Shown here: in pieces, positions 1 through 8,141 of the stretch
Position numbering within the stretch: position 1 is the stretch's first letter
Layout: every line of letters starts with the position of its first letter
Assembly: GCF_024543085.1 (NCBI RefSeq)
Contig: NZ_JANHNZ010000007.1
Span: 29,398 to 93,397, forward strand
Length of the DNA: 64,000 nucleotides
Source: Granulicatella seriolae
GTDB lineage: Bacteria > Bacillota > Bacilli > Lactobacillales > Aerococcaceae
Reading direction: 5' to 3'
Made by a program: the position numbers and the translations under genes
The notes under the pieces: generated by a model
Told to the model about the DNA's origin: nothing
The model's input: the letters and a program-made list of their open reading frames with translations, nothing else
Databases searched by the model: none

Positions 1-37
1 CTAGCTACTTCGACGTTATGAAGTAGCTAGACTTTTT
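1..37. terminator. Hairpin terminator at the window edge
   Basis: Positions 1-11 and 20-30 form an 11-bp perfect stem (ctagctacttc / gaagtagctag) with an 8-nt loop. It is followed on the plus strand by a short T run (actttttg). It can end a plus-strand transcript entering from outside the window. It also lies just past the stop of citG, so it may stop that minus-strand transcript too, although no T run is visible on that side. Confidence 0.6.
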
Positions 38-41
38 GTGA

Positions 42-956
42 TTAGGCTTCTAGTTGAAGGTAACAATTTTCTAATAGGATAAAGAATATTCCTAGCGACA
101 GTAGGTCAGCTGCGCCTCCAGGGCTTAAATGCCGTTGGATTAATAGTTGGTCATAAGTAGTTAAATAATTCAGTAAATCTTGGTCTGATAGGAGCTGCTC
201 ATGAATTTCACCAGTCTCTTTTTTTATCGTTTGCCAAGCCTCAATACCACCTCGATGAATGATATTGCCATCTTCTACCTGACTCATTAACAACAAGAGA
301 GCCCGCAATAGAACCAGTTGATTACGCTCATGGCCTAAAGGTAGGTCGCTCCATAAGTTTTCTCTTAGATAAGGAAGCAAAAGGTCAGTTAGATTAGGGT
401 AGCCTTGACCGGCTTCACCACGGATACCAGTAATACCATGCGTCAGATAAAGTTTTTCACCATACGAGAGTTCCTTCTTATGGCTCAAACTAGCAAAATC
501 CTGCTCTATCAAACTCACAGTCATTTCGCCAGCCAAAGCACAGATAGCGGCACTATCTACTTCAGAAAAGGCCAGTTTTTTCTTATCCTGCAAGTAGTAA
601 CCACAAGCCCCTAGTAAAACAGCAAATGAAAAATTAGCACCTTTATGGGTGTTGATACCATCCGTCGCCTCCAGCATGGCAATTTCTGCTTTCTTACCTT
701 CTTGCCTTAGATGAGCAAACAATTCATCTAAACCTTCTTTTTCCTTATAGCCATAGGATAGATAGGCTTCAAAAAAAGGAGAAAGGGCCACAGCACTGTC
801 AATAAAGGTAAAAAAAGTCATATCTTTATGGGCGCCATTTGTTAAGCGATCAACCAAGCCTGGTTTGGGGCTGAGGGCTGCTTCATAAAAAAGAGCACTA
901 GTTGCTAAAGGGGCAATTTGCTTAAGTGAATGAATTTGTTTTCTCTTATTAGTCAA
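42..956 (-). CDS. citG: Triphosphoribosyl-dephospho-CoA synthase
   Basis: Makes the precursor of the citrate lyase prosthetic group, 2'-(5''-triphosphoribosyl)-3'-dephospho-CoA, from ATP and dephospho-CoA. The protein (304 aa) has the family hallmark EAALSPKPGLVDR near residue 25, a later THKGANFSFAV block and a C-terminal LSPGGAADLL block. Length fits stand-alone CitG. The start is TTG at 956, overlapping the stop of the upstream regulator by 8 nt, with GGAG about 11 nt upstream. It is the last gene of a minus-strand regulator-citG pair, facing away from the citDEFX operon whose product it helps to mature through CitX. Confidence 0.93.
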   Translation of the reverse strand: MTNKRKQIHSLKQIAPLATSALFYEAALSPKPGLVDRLTNGAHKDMTFFTFIDSAVALSPFFEAYLSYGYKEKEGLDELFAHLRQEGKKAEIAMLEATDGINTHKGANFSFAVLLGACGYYLQDKKKLAFSEVDSAAICALAGEMTVSLIEQDFASLSHKKELSYGEKLYLTHGITGIRGEAGQGYPNLTDLLLPYLRENLWSDLPLGHERNQLVLLRALLLLMSQVEDGNIIHRGGIEAWQTIKKETGEIHEQLLSDQDLLNYLTTYDQLLIQRHLSPGGAADLLSLGIFFILLENCYLQLEA

Positions 957-1647
957 TCTGACGACGCTCCATTTCAGAAAGGATAAAGATCAAGGAGCGA
1001 TCCAAGTGCTCATGTGTGATAAGCGTAATCTGCTCAATATTTTTGTTTTTCATACCACGGTAAATGAGCCGGTGTTCATCTAGAGCAATCTGACGTCTTT
1101 TGGACGAACGAATAGAAATATCTCTAAAATAGAGTAAGTAAGCTTGGAGTTGGGTTACAATGGCAGCTAATCTGACCATTTGGCTTTTTTGATAGATAAA
1201 GGCATTAAAATCAGTAAAATTTTGTAATACTTCGTCTATTCGGTCATGTCTGCTGTCTTCTTCTCCTCGCTGTAACAGCAAATCCATTTCGTGGAAGTCC
1301 TCATCGGTCATTTTTTCCATAGCTTGTATAGTAGCTAGGGTATCTAGAGATTTCCTGATTTCAAAAATCTCAACAGCATCTTTTCGGCTGATGCCTTTGA
1401 CAACGACACCAATTCTTGGCAGATGGTCAACTAATTTTTCTTTTTCTAATTCTTTTAAAGCGAAGCGAATAGGCGTACGGCTGATATTTAAAACATCAGA
1501 AAATTCCTTTTCATTGATACGTTGTCCGGCTGGTATATCGCCTAAGACAATTGTTTTTTTGAACGCTTCATAGACAGATATTTTTAAAGGGACATTTTGT
1601 GAAATATCAAGATTCTTTTTTACGGCCTCAATAATAAGTGAACTCAT
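949..1647 (-). CDS. citO: GntR-family (FadR/FCD type) regulator, CitO-like
   Basis: Probable transcriptional regulator of the citrate genes. The N-terminal winged helix shows the GntR recognition segment ISRTPIRFALKELEKEKLV; the C-terminal half is an all-helical FCD-type effector domain (EIFEIRKSLDTLA onward). ATG at 1647 is preferred because GGGAGG lies just upstream (1651-1657); an in-frame ATG at 1671 lacks a comparable site. In Enterococcus faecalis the GntR-type protein CitO activates citrate genes in response to citrate. Gene context supports the same role here, but the symbol is assigned by context and family, not by alignment. Translationally coupled to citG. Confidence 0.82.
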   Translation of the reverse strand: MSSLIIEAVKKNLDISQNVPLKISVYEAFKKTIVLGDIPAGQRINEKEFSDVLNISRTPIRFALKELEKEKLVDHLPRIGVVVKGISRKDAVEIFEIRKSLDTLATIQAMEKMTDEDFHEMDLLLQRGEEDSRHDRIDEVLQNFTDFNAFIYQKSQMVRLAAIVTQLQAYLLYFRDISIRSSKRRQIALDEHRLIYRGMKNKNIEQITLITHEHLDRSLIFILSEMERRQID

Positions 1648-1679
1648 ATTGCCTCCCATAAGTACAATCATTTTAAAGT

Positions 1680-1709
1680 ATCATATAGCAAAAGCTAAGA
1701 AAAATCCAA
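1680..1709 (-). promoter_or_regulatory. Candidate promoter for citO-citG
   Basis: On the minus strand, TTGGAT (1704-1709) and TATGAT (1680-1685) are separated by 18 nt, about 30 nt upstream of the citO start. The -10 is good and the -35 moderate. The surrounding 1680-1780 stretch is very AT-rich. Confidence 0.4.
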
Positions 1710-1813
1710 TATTTTGTGAAAAATGTATTATCATTCGATTATGCTATTTTTATTTTTTTGGATTAGGACAGAACTATCTTATTAGGAATAGATTTTTTCA
1801 AGGATAGAAGAAA

Positions 1814-1961
1814 CTCCAGCCTATCTGTCAAAAATCACGGTGTAAGGCATAGCTAGCGTACAGCCGTTACACGGCGTTTTTACCGGATTACGGATGACTA
1901 GAAGTCTGAGACCTTAGCTCAGATCAATGCTACCATTTGATTTTTGACAGATAGGCTGGAG
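1814..1961. repeat. Structured palindromic element, copy 1 (core reversed)
   Basis: A perfect 24-bp terminal inverted repeat (1814-1837 and 1938-1961) encloses a core of about 100 nt. Read on the minus strand, the core matches the other copies in outline, with an internal CTGAG/CTCAG hairpin closing a ctaaggt loop. It lies between pckA and citO, both on the minus strand, and could separate their transcripts. Confidence 0.85.
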
Positions 1962-2042
1962 ACACGGGTAGATACATTACCTAATTTCTGTCATAAATTG
2001 TGAGAACAACCATATCTAGAGATTACTTTTACAAACTTTTTA

Positions 2043-3680
2043 TTAATTTAAATGACTGATAACAGTCTTCAAGTTGTCAATCGCTTCAGTAGGTAATGGA
2101 TGGCTCTCATGGTCTTGGTTAAATTTGACCAAATAATCCAGACGGGCTTGTAGGCGGTCACGAATTAGTCCTACATATTTTGCATCAAATTCCGGTACGT
2201 CATATCCATCAACTTCAAGGTAGTCAAACCCCTTAACCGGGCCAAATGGTTTAAACTCAGCAGTGCGGTCAACGACAGCTTCAATGGAAGATAGAGAAGC
2301 TGCAGGGGTAACTTTCTTACCTAGGTAGAAACCAGTATTGATAATATAACAGTCAACCCCAGACTCAAATAAGGTTTCGAATTTTTTATAGTCATCTACC
2401 AGTGGGTAAACACGGAATGGGTTGGCATAAGGCTCGATAACTAGAATATCGACTGGTCCAGCAGCATTTTCAGCATTGGTCCGTTTGGTCATTAAGGTAC
2501 AGCCCATGGTAGAAGCAAGGACTGGATCGGTTACTTTGACTAGTGGTGGTAAAGCATCATCTTTCATAATCCAAAAAATGGATTGGATTGGGTGAGAGAT
2601 TTTGTCAACGCGATTTGGTGTGGAGTAACGAGATTTGACGGTGCGTCCATTTCCGTTACGGATATCTTCAGTTACCAAAGTTCGTTTGCCTTCTTGATTG
2701 AGGGTTAAGCCACAGTTTTGAACGGTGACAAAGTAATCTTGTTCAGGATGTCCTGCAGGGTAGTCATTGGTTTTATCAAAATATGCTGGTTCTAAGGCAA
2801 CAGAGGAGCCGTCTTGTGTAGAAATAACGAAGGCATCATCGTGAAGCACTTGAATATCATATTTTTGATTATGTTTGGCATGGGTTAGGGTTGATTTACC
2901 AGATCCGGAAAGACCGAAGAAGGATGCTACATAATTGTCGTCGGCTGTTTTGAAGCTCTTTAGTCCACCGTGACATGAAACATAATGATTTCTAGCAGCA
3001 ATTCCCCAAGCTAAGGTCAAGGTACCTTTTTTAATTTCACCAAAGTAGTTCATTCCTAAAACGCAAGCGACATTATGTTCTGTATCAAAATAAGCTAGCC
3101 CATGCGGGTAATCGGGGTGACTCCAAGTTGGGTCAAAGAAGAGATAGATATCATTTTCATCATATTCTTTGGAATTTTTTAGACGTTCTGCATACTCTTC
3201 ATTTAACATTTGGAAGTTCAGTAGCCAAGAGTATAAGTTGTTGATTTCGTGCTCTGGCATGGTAATGTGGGCTCTGACCATAAAGTCTTCATCCAAACCA
3301 ACAACTGCAGTAGCTTTATAAAATGGGAAGAAAGAAGCTTGATAGATAGCTTCACGAATAATCGGCAGCAATTTGTCGTCTTCTGCTGGGTTTTCACCAT
3401 AGATTCGTCTTGCTTTTGCTGTTCGTCCAACGATGGCTCCGTCATTGGTTAGGAGAACTTTTGCATCGTCTGGAAGACCTAATTCGCTTGCGTGAGCAAC
3501 TGGTAGGTCAAGTGGAATAGTGTTGGCAGCCACCAATGCTTTTTCATAGGCGTCACGTAGACTAGTGATCTCAGTGACATTGTTGGTGTAAAAGGCAGTT
3601 TCAATAGTTGTCTTTAGTGGTGACAACTTTGGGTTGCTTTTACGAATACTATCAGTAGAAAAACGTTCAATTGTAGCCAT
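2043..3680 (-). CDS. pckA: Phosphoenolpyruvate carboxykinase (ATP)
   Basis: Interconverts oxaloacetate + ATP and PEP + CO2 + ADP in the cytosol. About 545 aa, normal for the ATP-dependent family. The P-loop GLSGSGKST lies near residues 256-264, followed by the HDDAFVI kinase-2 block; the GGLKSFKTADDNY and RNGNGRTVKSRYSTPNR stretches are also family-typical. ATG at 3680 is chosen: it sits 9 nt after AAAGG and gives MATIERF; in-frame TTG/ATG codons 6-9 nt upstream are too close to the Shine-Dalgarno. It has its own promoter. Lying between citM and the citrate regulator, it probably draws citrate-derived oxaloacetate into PEP, an addition to the usual lactic-acid-bacterial cit cluster. Confidence 0.96.
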   Translation of the reverse strand: MATIERFSTDSIRKSNPKLSPLKTTIETAFYTNNVTEITSLRDAYEKALVAANTIPLDLPVAHASELGLPDDAKVLLTNDGAIVGRTAKARRIYGENPAEDDKLLPIIREAIYQASFFPFYKATAVVGLDEDFMVRAHITMPEHEINNLYSWLLNFQMLNEEYAERLKNSKEYDENDIYLFFDPTWSHPDYPHGLAYFDTEHNVACVLGMNYFGEIKKGTLTLAWGIAARNHYVSCHGGLKSFKTADDNYVASFFGLSGSGKSTLTHAKHNQKYDIQVLHDDAFVISTQDGSSVALEPAYFDKTNDYPAGHPEQDYFVTVQNCGLTLNQEGKRTLVTEDIRNGNGRTVKSRYSTPNRVDKISHPIQSIFWIMKDDALPPLVKVTDPVLASTMGCTLMTKRTNAENAAGPVDILVIEPYANPFRVYPLVDDYKKFETLFESGVDCYIINTGFYLGKKVTPAASLSSIEAVVDRTAEFKPFGPVKGFDYLEVDGYDVPEFDAKYVGLIRDRLQARLDYLVKFNQDHESHPLPTEAIDNLKTVISHLN

Positions 3681-3723
3681 AATCATCAACCTTTCTTTAC
3701 TTGTTAATTTTTTATATAAGCTA

Positions 3724-3752
3724 ATTATACACTATTTTTCTTAAAATGTAAG
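3724..3752 (-). promoter_or_regulatory. Promoter of pckA
   Basis: On the minus strand CTTACA (3747-3752) is followed after exactly 17 nt by TATAAT (3724-3729) with an extended TG just before the -10. Transcription would begin about 35-40 nt before the pckA start. Confidence 0.7.
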
Positions 3753-3865
3753 TGTTTTCTTTTTTTGCTTTATGAGTCTGGTTTCGGCAGGCTCTGTGGT
3801 GCTTTACATATAAACCTTTATTCATAATGGACATTTATCTAACCTACACTTGAAAAATAGCAAAG

Positions 3866-3911
3866 AAAAACCACCAAACGATAAGGCTTAGAACTATACA
3901 CGTTTGGTGGT
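3866..3911 (-). terminator. Rho-independent terminator of citM
   Basis: Arms 3870-3880 and 3901-3911 (accaccaaacg / cgtttggtggt) form an 11-bp stem, followed on the minus strand by a TTTTT run. It lies 15 nt past the citM stop and separates citM from pckA. Confidence 0.85.
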
Positions 3912-3925
3912 AGATATATTTTAGA

Positions 3926-5272
3926 TTATTGAGGTAGGTAGAATGGTAAATGACCGAATAGGACAATGGTTACAACGAAGATAACAAAGATTCCTAAGGC
4001 ATATTTAGCAGATTCTTTTTGCCACTCACCCATATCTAAACCAGTTAGACGAAGCAATAGGTAGATGAAGGCAACTAATGGGCTTAGTAAGTGGAATGCT
4101 TGACCCATTAGGGAAGCTAGAGCCATTTGCATGTTAGTGAATCCATAAGCTGAACCAGCTTCTGCAAGGACTGGTAAAACACCGAAGTAGAAGCCATCGT
4201 TAGAGATGAAGAATGTACCAGGTGCAGAGATGAAGGCAATGATTAGTCCCCAGAATCCAGCTAATTGTTTAGGAATTAAATCAACAAAGCTGTTAGCTAA
4301 AGCGACTGCCATACCAGAGTCTTGGAATAATCCCATGAATACTCCAGCAGCAAATACTAAGATAACGACTTGAACTGCATCTCCAGCATTTGCAGCAATA
4401 CGAGCTGATTGGTCTTTTAGTTTAGGGTAGTTAACCATTAAGGCAATACAGGTACCCACTAAGAACAATAGTAGTGGTGGAACTGAGATAGCTTTAATGA
4501 ATGAACCAGAAACTAACCAAGCAATTAGACCAATTGTAAGAACAGCGTTGAAGATAAAGTTTTGAGGGCGACGGATTTCTAAAGTTTCAGGATCGTCAAT
4601 TTTTGTTAATTCTTCTAATTCTTGATCAGACAATTCAATAACGCCTAAACGTTTGCGTTCTTGTTTACCCATACGAACGGCAACGTAGAAGATAACATAT
4701 AGAACAGAAAGTACCATACCTGGCATCAAGTAAGATAAGATATCGGCTTCAACGTTTAGAACGGACATGGCACGAGCTGTAGGTCCGCCCCATGGTAGCA
4801 AGTTCATGATAGTGTTTTGTAGGATAATCAATACCCCAAGGTTCATCATCCGCATGTTTAGTTTTTTATAAATTGGAATAAATGCAGAACAGCAGATTAA
4901 AGTGGTTGTTGTTCCATCACCATTAAGTGAAACAGCAGCTGCTACAACAGCTGTAGCGATTAAAACTTTTAAAGGATCGCCTTTTGCAAAGTAGATCATT
5001 CTTTTGGTAACTGGATCGAATAATCCGGCATCAAGCATAATAGAGAAGTAAAGAATGGCGAATAAAAGCATGATTCCTGTTTTAGAGGTCGTGGCCACCC
5101 CATTTAATACGAAATCACCAATGGTCCCTTCGTTGGCTACGCCAGCGATGACCGCGATCATTGCGAAGATTAAAGGAATAATAACTAAGGCAGTAAATGG
5201 TGACATTTTCTTTTTCATGATGACATACATAAAGACGATAATCATCCCGTATGCTAATACAGTTAGTAACAT
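3926..5272 (-). CDS. citM: CitMHS-family citrate transporter
   Basis: Polytopic membrane carrier of 448 aa, about 12 hydrophobic segments, of the CitMHS family, which takes up divalent-metal-complexed citrate with protons. The N-terminus MLLTVLAYGMIIVFMYVIM, the NGDGTTTTLICCSAFIP and LPWGGPTARAMSVL segments, and the C-terminal SNDGFYFGVLPVLAEAG are typical. Ribosome binding site AGGAGG lies 7 nt before ATG. Divergent from the oad-cit operon across a 375-bp control region, so it is the likely entry point for the substrate of that operon. The ion and metal preference cannot be read from sequence. Confidence 0.92.
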   Translation of the reverse strand: MLLTVLAYGMIIVFMYVIMKKKMSPFTALVIIPLIFAMIAVIAGVANEGTIGDFVLNGVATTSKTGIMLLFAILYFSIMLDAGLFDPVTKRMIYFAKGDPLKVLIATAVVAAAVSLNGDGTTTTLICCSAFIPIYKKLNMRMMNLGVLIILQNTIMNLLPWGGPTARAMSVLNVEADILSYLMPGMVLSVLYVIFYVAVRMGKQERKRLGVIELSDQELEELTKIDDPETLEIRRPQNFIFNAVLTIGLIAWLVSGSFIKAISVPPLLLFLVGTCIALMVNYPKLKDQSARIAANAGDAVQVVILVFAAGVFMGLFQDSGMAVALANSFVDLIPKQLAGFWGLIIAFISAPGTFFISNDGFYFGVLPVLAEAGSAYGFTNMQMALASLMGQAFHLLSPLVAFIYLLLRLTGLDMGEWQKESAKYALGIFVIFVVTIVLFGHLPFYLPQ

Positions 5273-5647
5273 TTGTTTTCCTCCTAAGATTTAAAATTGT
5301 AAAAAGTATGATGACAGAAACCGTTATCTGAAACCGTTGCCACTGTCTTGCAAAAAAATAAAACCGAAAGCATTTTTCAAACCTAAACATGTTTAACGTT
5401 ATGTACATAGAATAATAAAAAAGTTGTCATAATGAAAGAGGCTTTTCTAAAAAGAACATAGAAAAAACACTTTTAAACCAAAAACGATAAGAACTTCTAT
5501 AAAAAACGCAAAAAAATCAGATTATGAGCAAAAAACAATAGAGACATTAAAAGAACACTGGAAGTGCAATATATCTCTATACCTTTCCTACTAGTTTTCG
5601 CTAAAATAGGAGTATAGGAATCAGAGATTAGAGAAAGGAGATAGAAA
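5273..5647. other. Divergent citM/oadH regulatory region
   Basis: A 375-bp AT-rich stretch without a convincing gene. It holds the cre-like site at 5329-5342 and several A/T tracts (5400-5530), the expected place for binding of the GntR-type citrate regulator. The palindromic acatgttt-aacgttatgtaca area (5387-5406) may be an operator. No promoter matches the consensus well enough to call for either direction. Confidence 0.5.
5329..5342. promoter_or_regulatory. Candidate catabolite-responsive element (cre)
   Basis: TGAAACCGTTGCCA matches the CcpA consensus TGWNANCGNTNWCA at all but one position. A weaker half-copy (agaaaccgttatct) lies immediately upstream. It is in the divergent citM / oadH control region, 57 nt from the citM start, where CcpA repression of citrate genes is expected from enterococcal precedent. 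Confidence 0.6.
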
Positions 5648-5983
5648 ATGAGTTTCTTCAAAAGATTGTTTGGGAACAAAGAAAAAGAAGATAGTCGTCA
5701 ACAGATTCAAGAACAAGCATTAGTCACAAAAGAAATAGACGAAGAAAATCAATGGCGAGCGATTCCAGCATTTATTGAAGCCAATCCAGAAGACCATTTA
5801 TTAGTCAGCCAGATTGCAACAGCCATAGCGTCAGGAGATAATCCAAAGTCGACCTTTGTCATCAAGAGTATTAAACAGAAAAATCCTGAAGCTACACTAG
5901 TTTCTATAGTAGCTGCAAGTCTGGCAGGAGAACTTGCAAGCGATAGCCATTTTAAGGTCAAAAAAATATCCATTAAAAAATAG
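5648..5983 (+). CDS. oadH: Oxaloacetate decarboxylase accessory subunit, OadH-like
   Basis: Small hydrophilic protein (111 aa), first gene of the oad-cit operon, with a perfect GAAAGGAGAT ribosome binding site. The C-terminal half (ATAIASGDNPKSTFVIKSIKQ, then SIVAASLAGELASDSHFKVKKI) contains two related segments of the kind found in the small delta/epsilon subunits of sodium-pumping decarboxylases such as Veillonella methylmalonyl-CoA decarboxylase. The gene order oadH-oadD-oadB matches the enterococcal citrate operon, where OadH is a complex component of unclear role. Assignment rests mainly on position plus this resemblance. Confidence 0.7.
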   Translation: MSFFKRLFGNKEKEDSRQQIQEQALVTKEIDEENQWRAIPAFIEANPEDHLLVSQIATAIASGDNPKSTFVIKSIKQKNPEATLVSIVAASLAGELASDSHFKVKKISIKK

Positions 5984-5995
5984 GAGGAAAAGAGA

Positions 5996-6391
5996 ATGTT
6001 ACGTAAGTTCAATATTAAGATTGATGGGAAAGAATATTTAGTAGAAATGGAAGAAATCGGTGGTGTGCCACAAGCACCAGCTCCAGTAGCACCGGCTCCA
6101 GTAGCAGCGCCAGCACCAGTTCAAGAAGCACCAGCGGCTCCGGCAGCACCAGCACCGGCTCCAAATGTACCTGCAGGAGCGGATGCAATGAAATCACCAA
6201 TGCCAGGAACAATCTTAAAAATCTTGGTTAACGTTGGTGATACAGTGAAAGAAAACCAACCATTAATGATCTTAGAAGCTATGAAGATGGAAAATGAAGT
6301 TGTTGCTGGTCACTCAGGAACTGTTCAGGCGATTCACGTAACCCCAGGTACTGTTGTAAATGCTGGTGACGCCTTAATTACATTAGGCTAA
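5996..6391 (+). CDS. oadD: Biotin carrier subunit of oxaloacetate decarboxylase
   Basis: Carries the biotin that receives CO2 from the OadA carboxyltransferase and delivers it to OadB. 131 aa: a short N-terminal domain (MLRKFNIKIDGKEYLVEM), a Pro/Ala-rich flexible linker (about residues 25-60) and a C-terminal biotinyl domain with EAMKM; the biotinylated lysine is K97. It supplies the biotin domain that OadA in this cluster lacks. 12 nt after oadH with an AGGAGG site. Confidence 0.93.
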   Translation: MLRKFNIKIDGKEYLVEMEEIGGVPQAPAPVAPAPVAAPAPVQEAPAAPAAPAPAPNVPAGADAMKSPMPGTILKILVNVGDTVKENQPLMILEAMKMENEVVAGHSGTVQAIHVTPGTVVNAGDALITLG

Positions 6392-6422
6392 AAAAACTAT
6401 TACTGTAGAAGGAAGTGAGTAT

Positions 6423-7544
6423 ATGGAGACTCTGATTCAAGGGATTGTGTCGATTACCCCAGGACAAATTATCATGATGGTAGTCGGTTTTATATTAATG
6501 TATTTAGGAATAAAGAAAGAGTATGAACCAACCTTATTAGTACCGATGGGTTTAGGAACATTATTAGTAAACTTTCCAGGTACTGGAGTGTTAACGCAAG
6601 TGGTTAACGGCGTGGAACAGGAAGGTGTTTTCGATGTCTTATTCAATTTCGGTATTGGAACTGAGTTATTCCCACTACTAATCTTTATTGGGATTGGAGC
6701 AATGATTGACTTTGGTCCGCTATTGCAAAATCCTTTCATGTTACTCTTTGGTGCAGCAGCACAATTTGGTATCTTCTTTACCATCGTAGTAGCGGTTATC
6801 TTTGGATTCGATATTAAAGAAGCGGCTTCTATTGGTATCATTGGTGCAGCTGATGGCCCTACTTCAATCTTTGTTTCAAATCAACTAGCACCAAACTTGC
6901 TTGGACCGATTACGGTTGCTGCTTATTCTTATATGGCACTTGTGCCGATTATTCAACCAATTGCTATCAAAGCGGTAACGACTAAAGCGGAACGTAGAAT
7001 CCGTATGACTTACAAAGCTGAAGATGTTTCAAAGCTAACTAAGATCTTATTCCCAATTATTATTACTATTGTAGCTGGTTTTATCGCACCAATTTCCTTA
7101 CCTTTGGTTGGCTTCCTAATGTTTGGTAACCTCCTAAGAGAGTGTGGCGTTTTAGACCGTTTATCAAATACGGCACAAAATGAATTGGTTAATATTGTAA
7201 GTATTCTATTAGGGTTAACCATTTCTGTTAAAATGCAGGCTAGTCTATTCTTAAATACACAAACTCTAATGATTATCTTGTTTGGTTTAGTAGCTTTTGT
7301 CATGGATTCGGTGGGTGGAGTATTGTTTGCCAAATTATTAAATCTCTTCCGTAAAGAAAAGATTAACCCAATGATTGGAGCAGCAGGTATCTCAGCATTT
7401 CCTATGTCAAGCCGTGTTATTCAAAAAATGGCGACAGAAGAAGACCCTCAAAACTTCGTATTAATGTATGCAGTTGGTGCCAACGTGTCAGGACAAATTG
7501 CATCTGTTATCGCAGGTGGTTTATTGCTAGCATTCTTTAGCTAA
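6423..7544 (+). CDS. oadB: Oxaloacetate decarboxylase beta subunit, Na+ pump
   Basis: Integral membrane subunit (373 aa) that decarboxylates carboxybiotin and exports Na+. The signature GAADGPTSIFVSNQLAP (near residues 140-156) holds the conserved Asp of the Na+/H+ path, and the C-terminal GVLFAKLLNLF and GAAGISAFPMSSRV segments are typical of the beta-subunit family. About ten hydrophobic segments. Downstream of oadD by 31 nt with its own AAGGAAGTGAG site. Confidence 0.96.
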   Translation: METLIQGIVSITPGQIIMMVVGFILMYLGIKKEYEPTLLVPMGLGTLLVNFPGTGVLTQVVNGVEQEGVFDVLFNFGIGTELFPLLIFIGIGAMIDFGPLLQNPFMLLFGAAAQFGIFFTIVVAVIFGFDIKEAASIGIIGAADGPTSIFVSNQLAPNLLGPITVAAYSYMALVPIIQPIAIKAVTTKAERRIRMTYKAEDVSKLTKILFPIIITIVAGFIAPISLPLVGFLMFGNLLRECGVLDRLSNTAQNELVNIVSILLGLTISVKMQASLFLNTQTLMIILFGLVAFVMDSVGGVLFAKLLNLFRKEKINPMIGAAGISAFPMSSRVIQKMATEEDPQNFVLMYAVGANVSGQIASVIAGGLLLAFFS

Positions 7545-7598
7545 TTCAACATAAATAACATCCAATAGAAATCAAAATGAGAGAAAAGAGGTGGACAT

Positions 7599-7739
7599 AT
7601 GTCGTTTAATGTAGAACATTTTTGGACAGCAATGTATTTGATGGGGTTTGGAATGGGCGGTATTTTCCTAGTGTTATTCATTCTCTATCTAGCATCACAG
7701 GCTTTATTAAAAATTTTTCCAGCCCATAAAGGTAAGTAA
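7599..7739 (+). CDS. OadG-like 46-aa membrane anchor subunit
   Basis: A short gene starting ATG at 7599 after an AGAGGTGG ribosome binding site and ending TAA at 7739. The 46-residue product begins MSFNVEHFWTAMYLMGFGMG, continues with a single hydrophobic helix (about residues 13-38) and ends in a basic tail (HKGK). The helix pattern MGFGMGGIFLVLFILYLA resembles the N-terminal anchor of OadG/MmdD gamma/delta subunits. It sits directly after oadB, where a subunit tying the carboxyltransferase to the membrane pump would be expected. Small size means homology is uncertain without a profile search. Confidence 0.72.
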   Translation: MSFNVEHFWTAMYLMGFGMGGIFLVLFILYLASQALLKIFPAHKGK

Positions 7740-7745
7740 AGAAAA

Positions 7746-7770
7746 GGGGAGCGTCACAAAACGACTCCCC
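7746..7770 (+). promoter_or_regulatory. Intra-operon hairpin between oad and cit genes
   Basis: ggggagcgt / acgactcccc form a 9-bp stem with one bulge. No T run follows, so it is more likely an mRNA processing or stabilising hairpin, or a weak attenuator, than a full terminator. It separates oadHDB(G) from citDEFX. Confidence 0.5.
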
Positions 7771-7832
7771 ATTCATCGATTGGAAAATGATACCGTTTTA
7801 CAAAACAAAAATTTAGTTATGAGGTGAAAGAA

Positions 7833-8141
7833 GTGGAAATTTTGACAACAGCTGTTGCCGGAACTGTCGAATCAAGTGATATTATGGTAACTATTGAACC
7901 AAATCCTAATCACAATCTCGATATCACTCTTGAAAGTAGTGTAGAAAAACAGTTCGGCAACCAAATTCGTAAGGTAATTAAAGAAACAGTAGAAGCTCTT
8001 AAAGTAGATCAAGCCATTATTACTGCAGTCGATAAGGGAGCTCTTGATTGTACAGTTCAAGCTCGTACCATCGCAGCCGTTTATCGTGCAGCTGGCAAGA
8101 GTGAATTTGATTGGAAGGAGATTGACACATGGAACGCTTAA
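7833..8141 (+). CDS. citD: Citrate lyase acyl carrier protein (gamma subunit)
   Basis: Carries the phosphoribosyl-dephospho-CoA prosthetic group of citrate lyase. 102 aa. GTG at 7833 is chosen: GAGGTG (7821-7826) is 6 nt upstream and this start puts the attachment serine at position 14 ([10 protein letters not shown]), as in known CitD; GTG at 7824 overlaps the Shine-Dalgarno. The last 13 nt overlap citE, implying coupling. No citC precedes it, unlike the common citCDEFX order. Confidence 0.95.
   Translation: MEILTTAVAGTVESSDIMVTIEPNPNHNLDITLESSVEKQFGNQIRKVIKETVEALKVDQAIITAVDKGALDCTVQARTIAAVYRAAGKSEFDWKEIDTWNA

Noticed and set aside
1838..1937. Element core as a possible tRNA
   Set aside because: Multi-hairpin shape invites the idea, but there is no acceptor/T-loop consensus (GTTCRA) and no anticodon-stem pattern in any copy.
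5115..5408. 97-codon minus-strand frame overlapping the citM start
   Set aside because: Overlaps the well-supported citM start in another frame and has no homology-like features.
6100..6180. Tandem repeat or CRISPR-like array
   Set aside because: The near-repeats are codons of the Pro/Ala linker in OadD; no spacer-repeat structure anywhere in the window supports CRISPR.
6015..6212. Antisense frame rich in Leu/Val/Pro opposite the biotin carrier
   Set aside because: Artefact of the Pro/Ala repeat in oadD; low-complexity complement.
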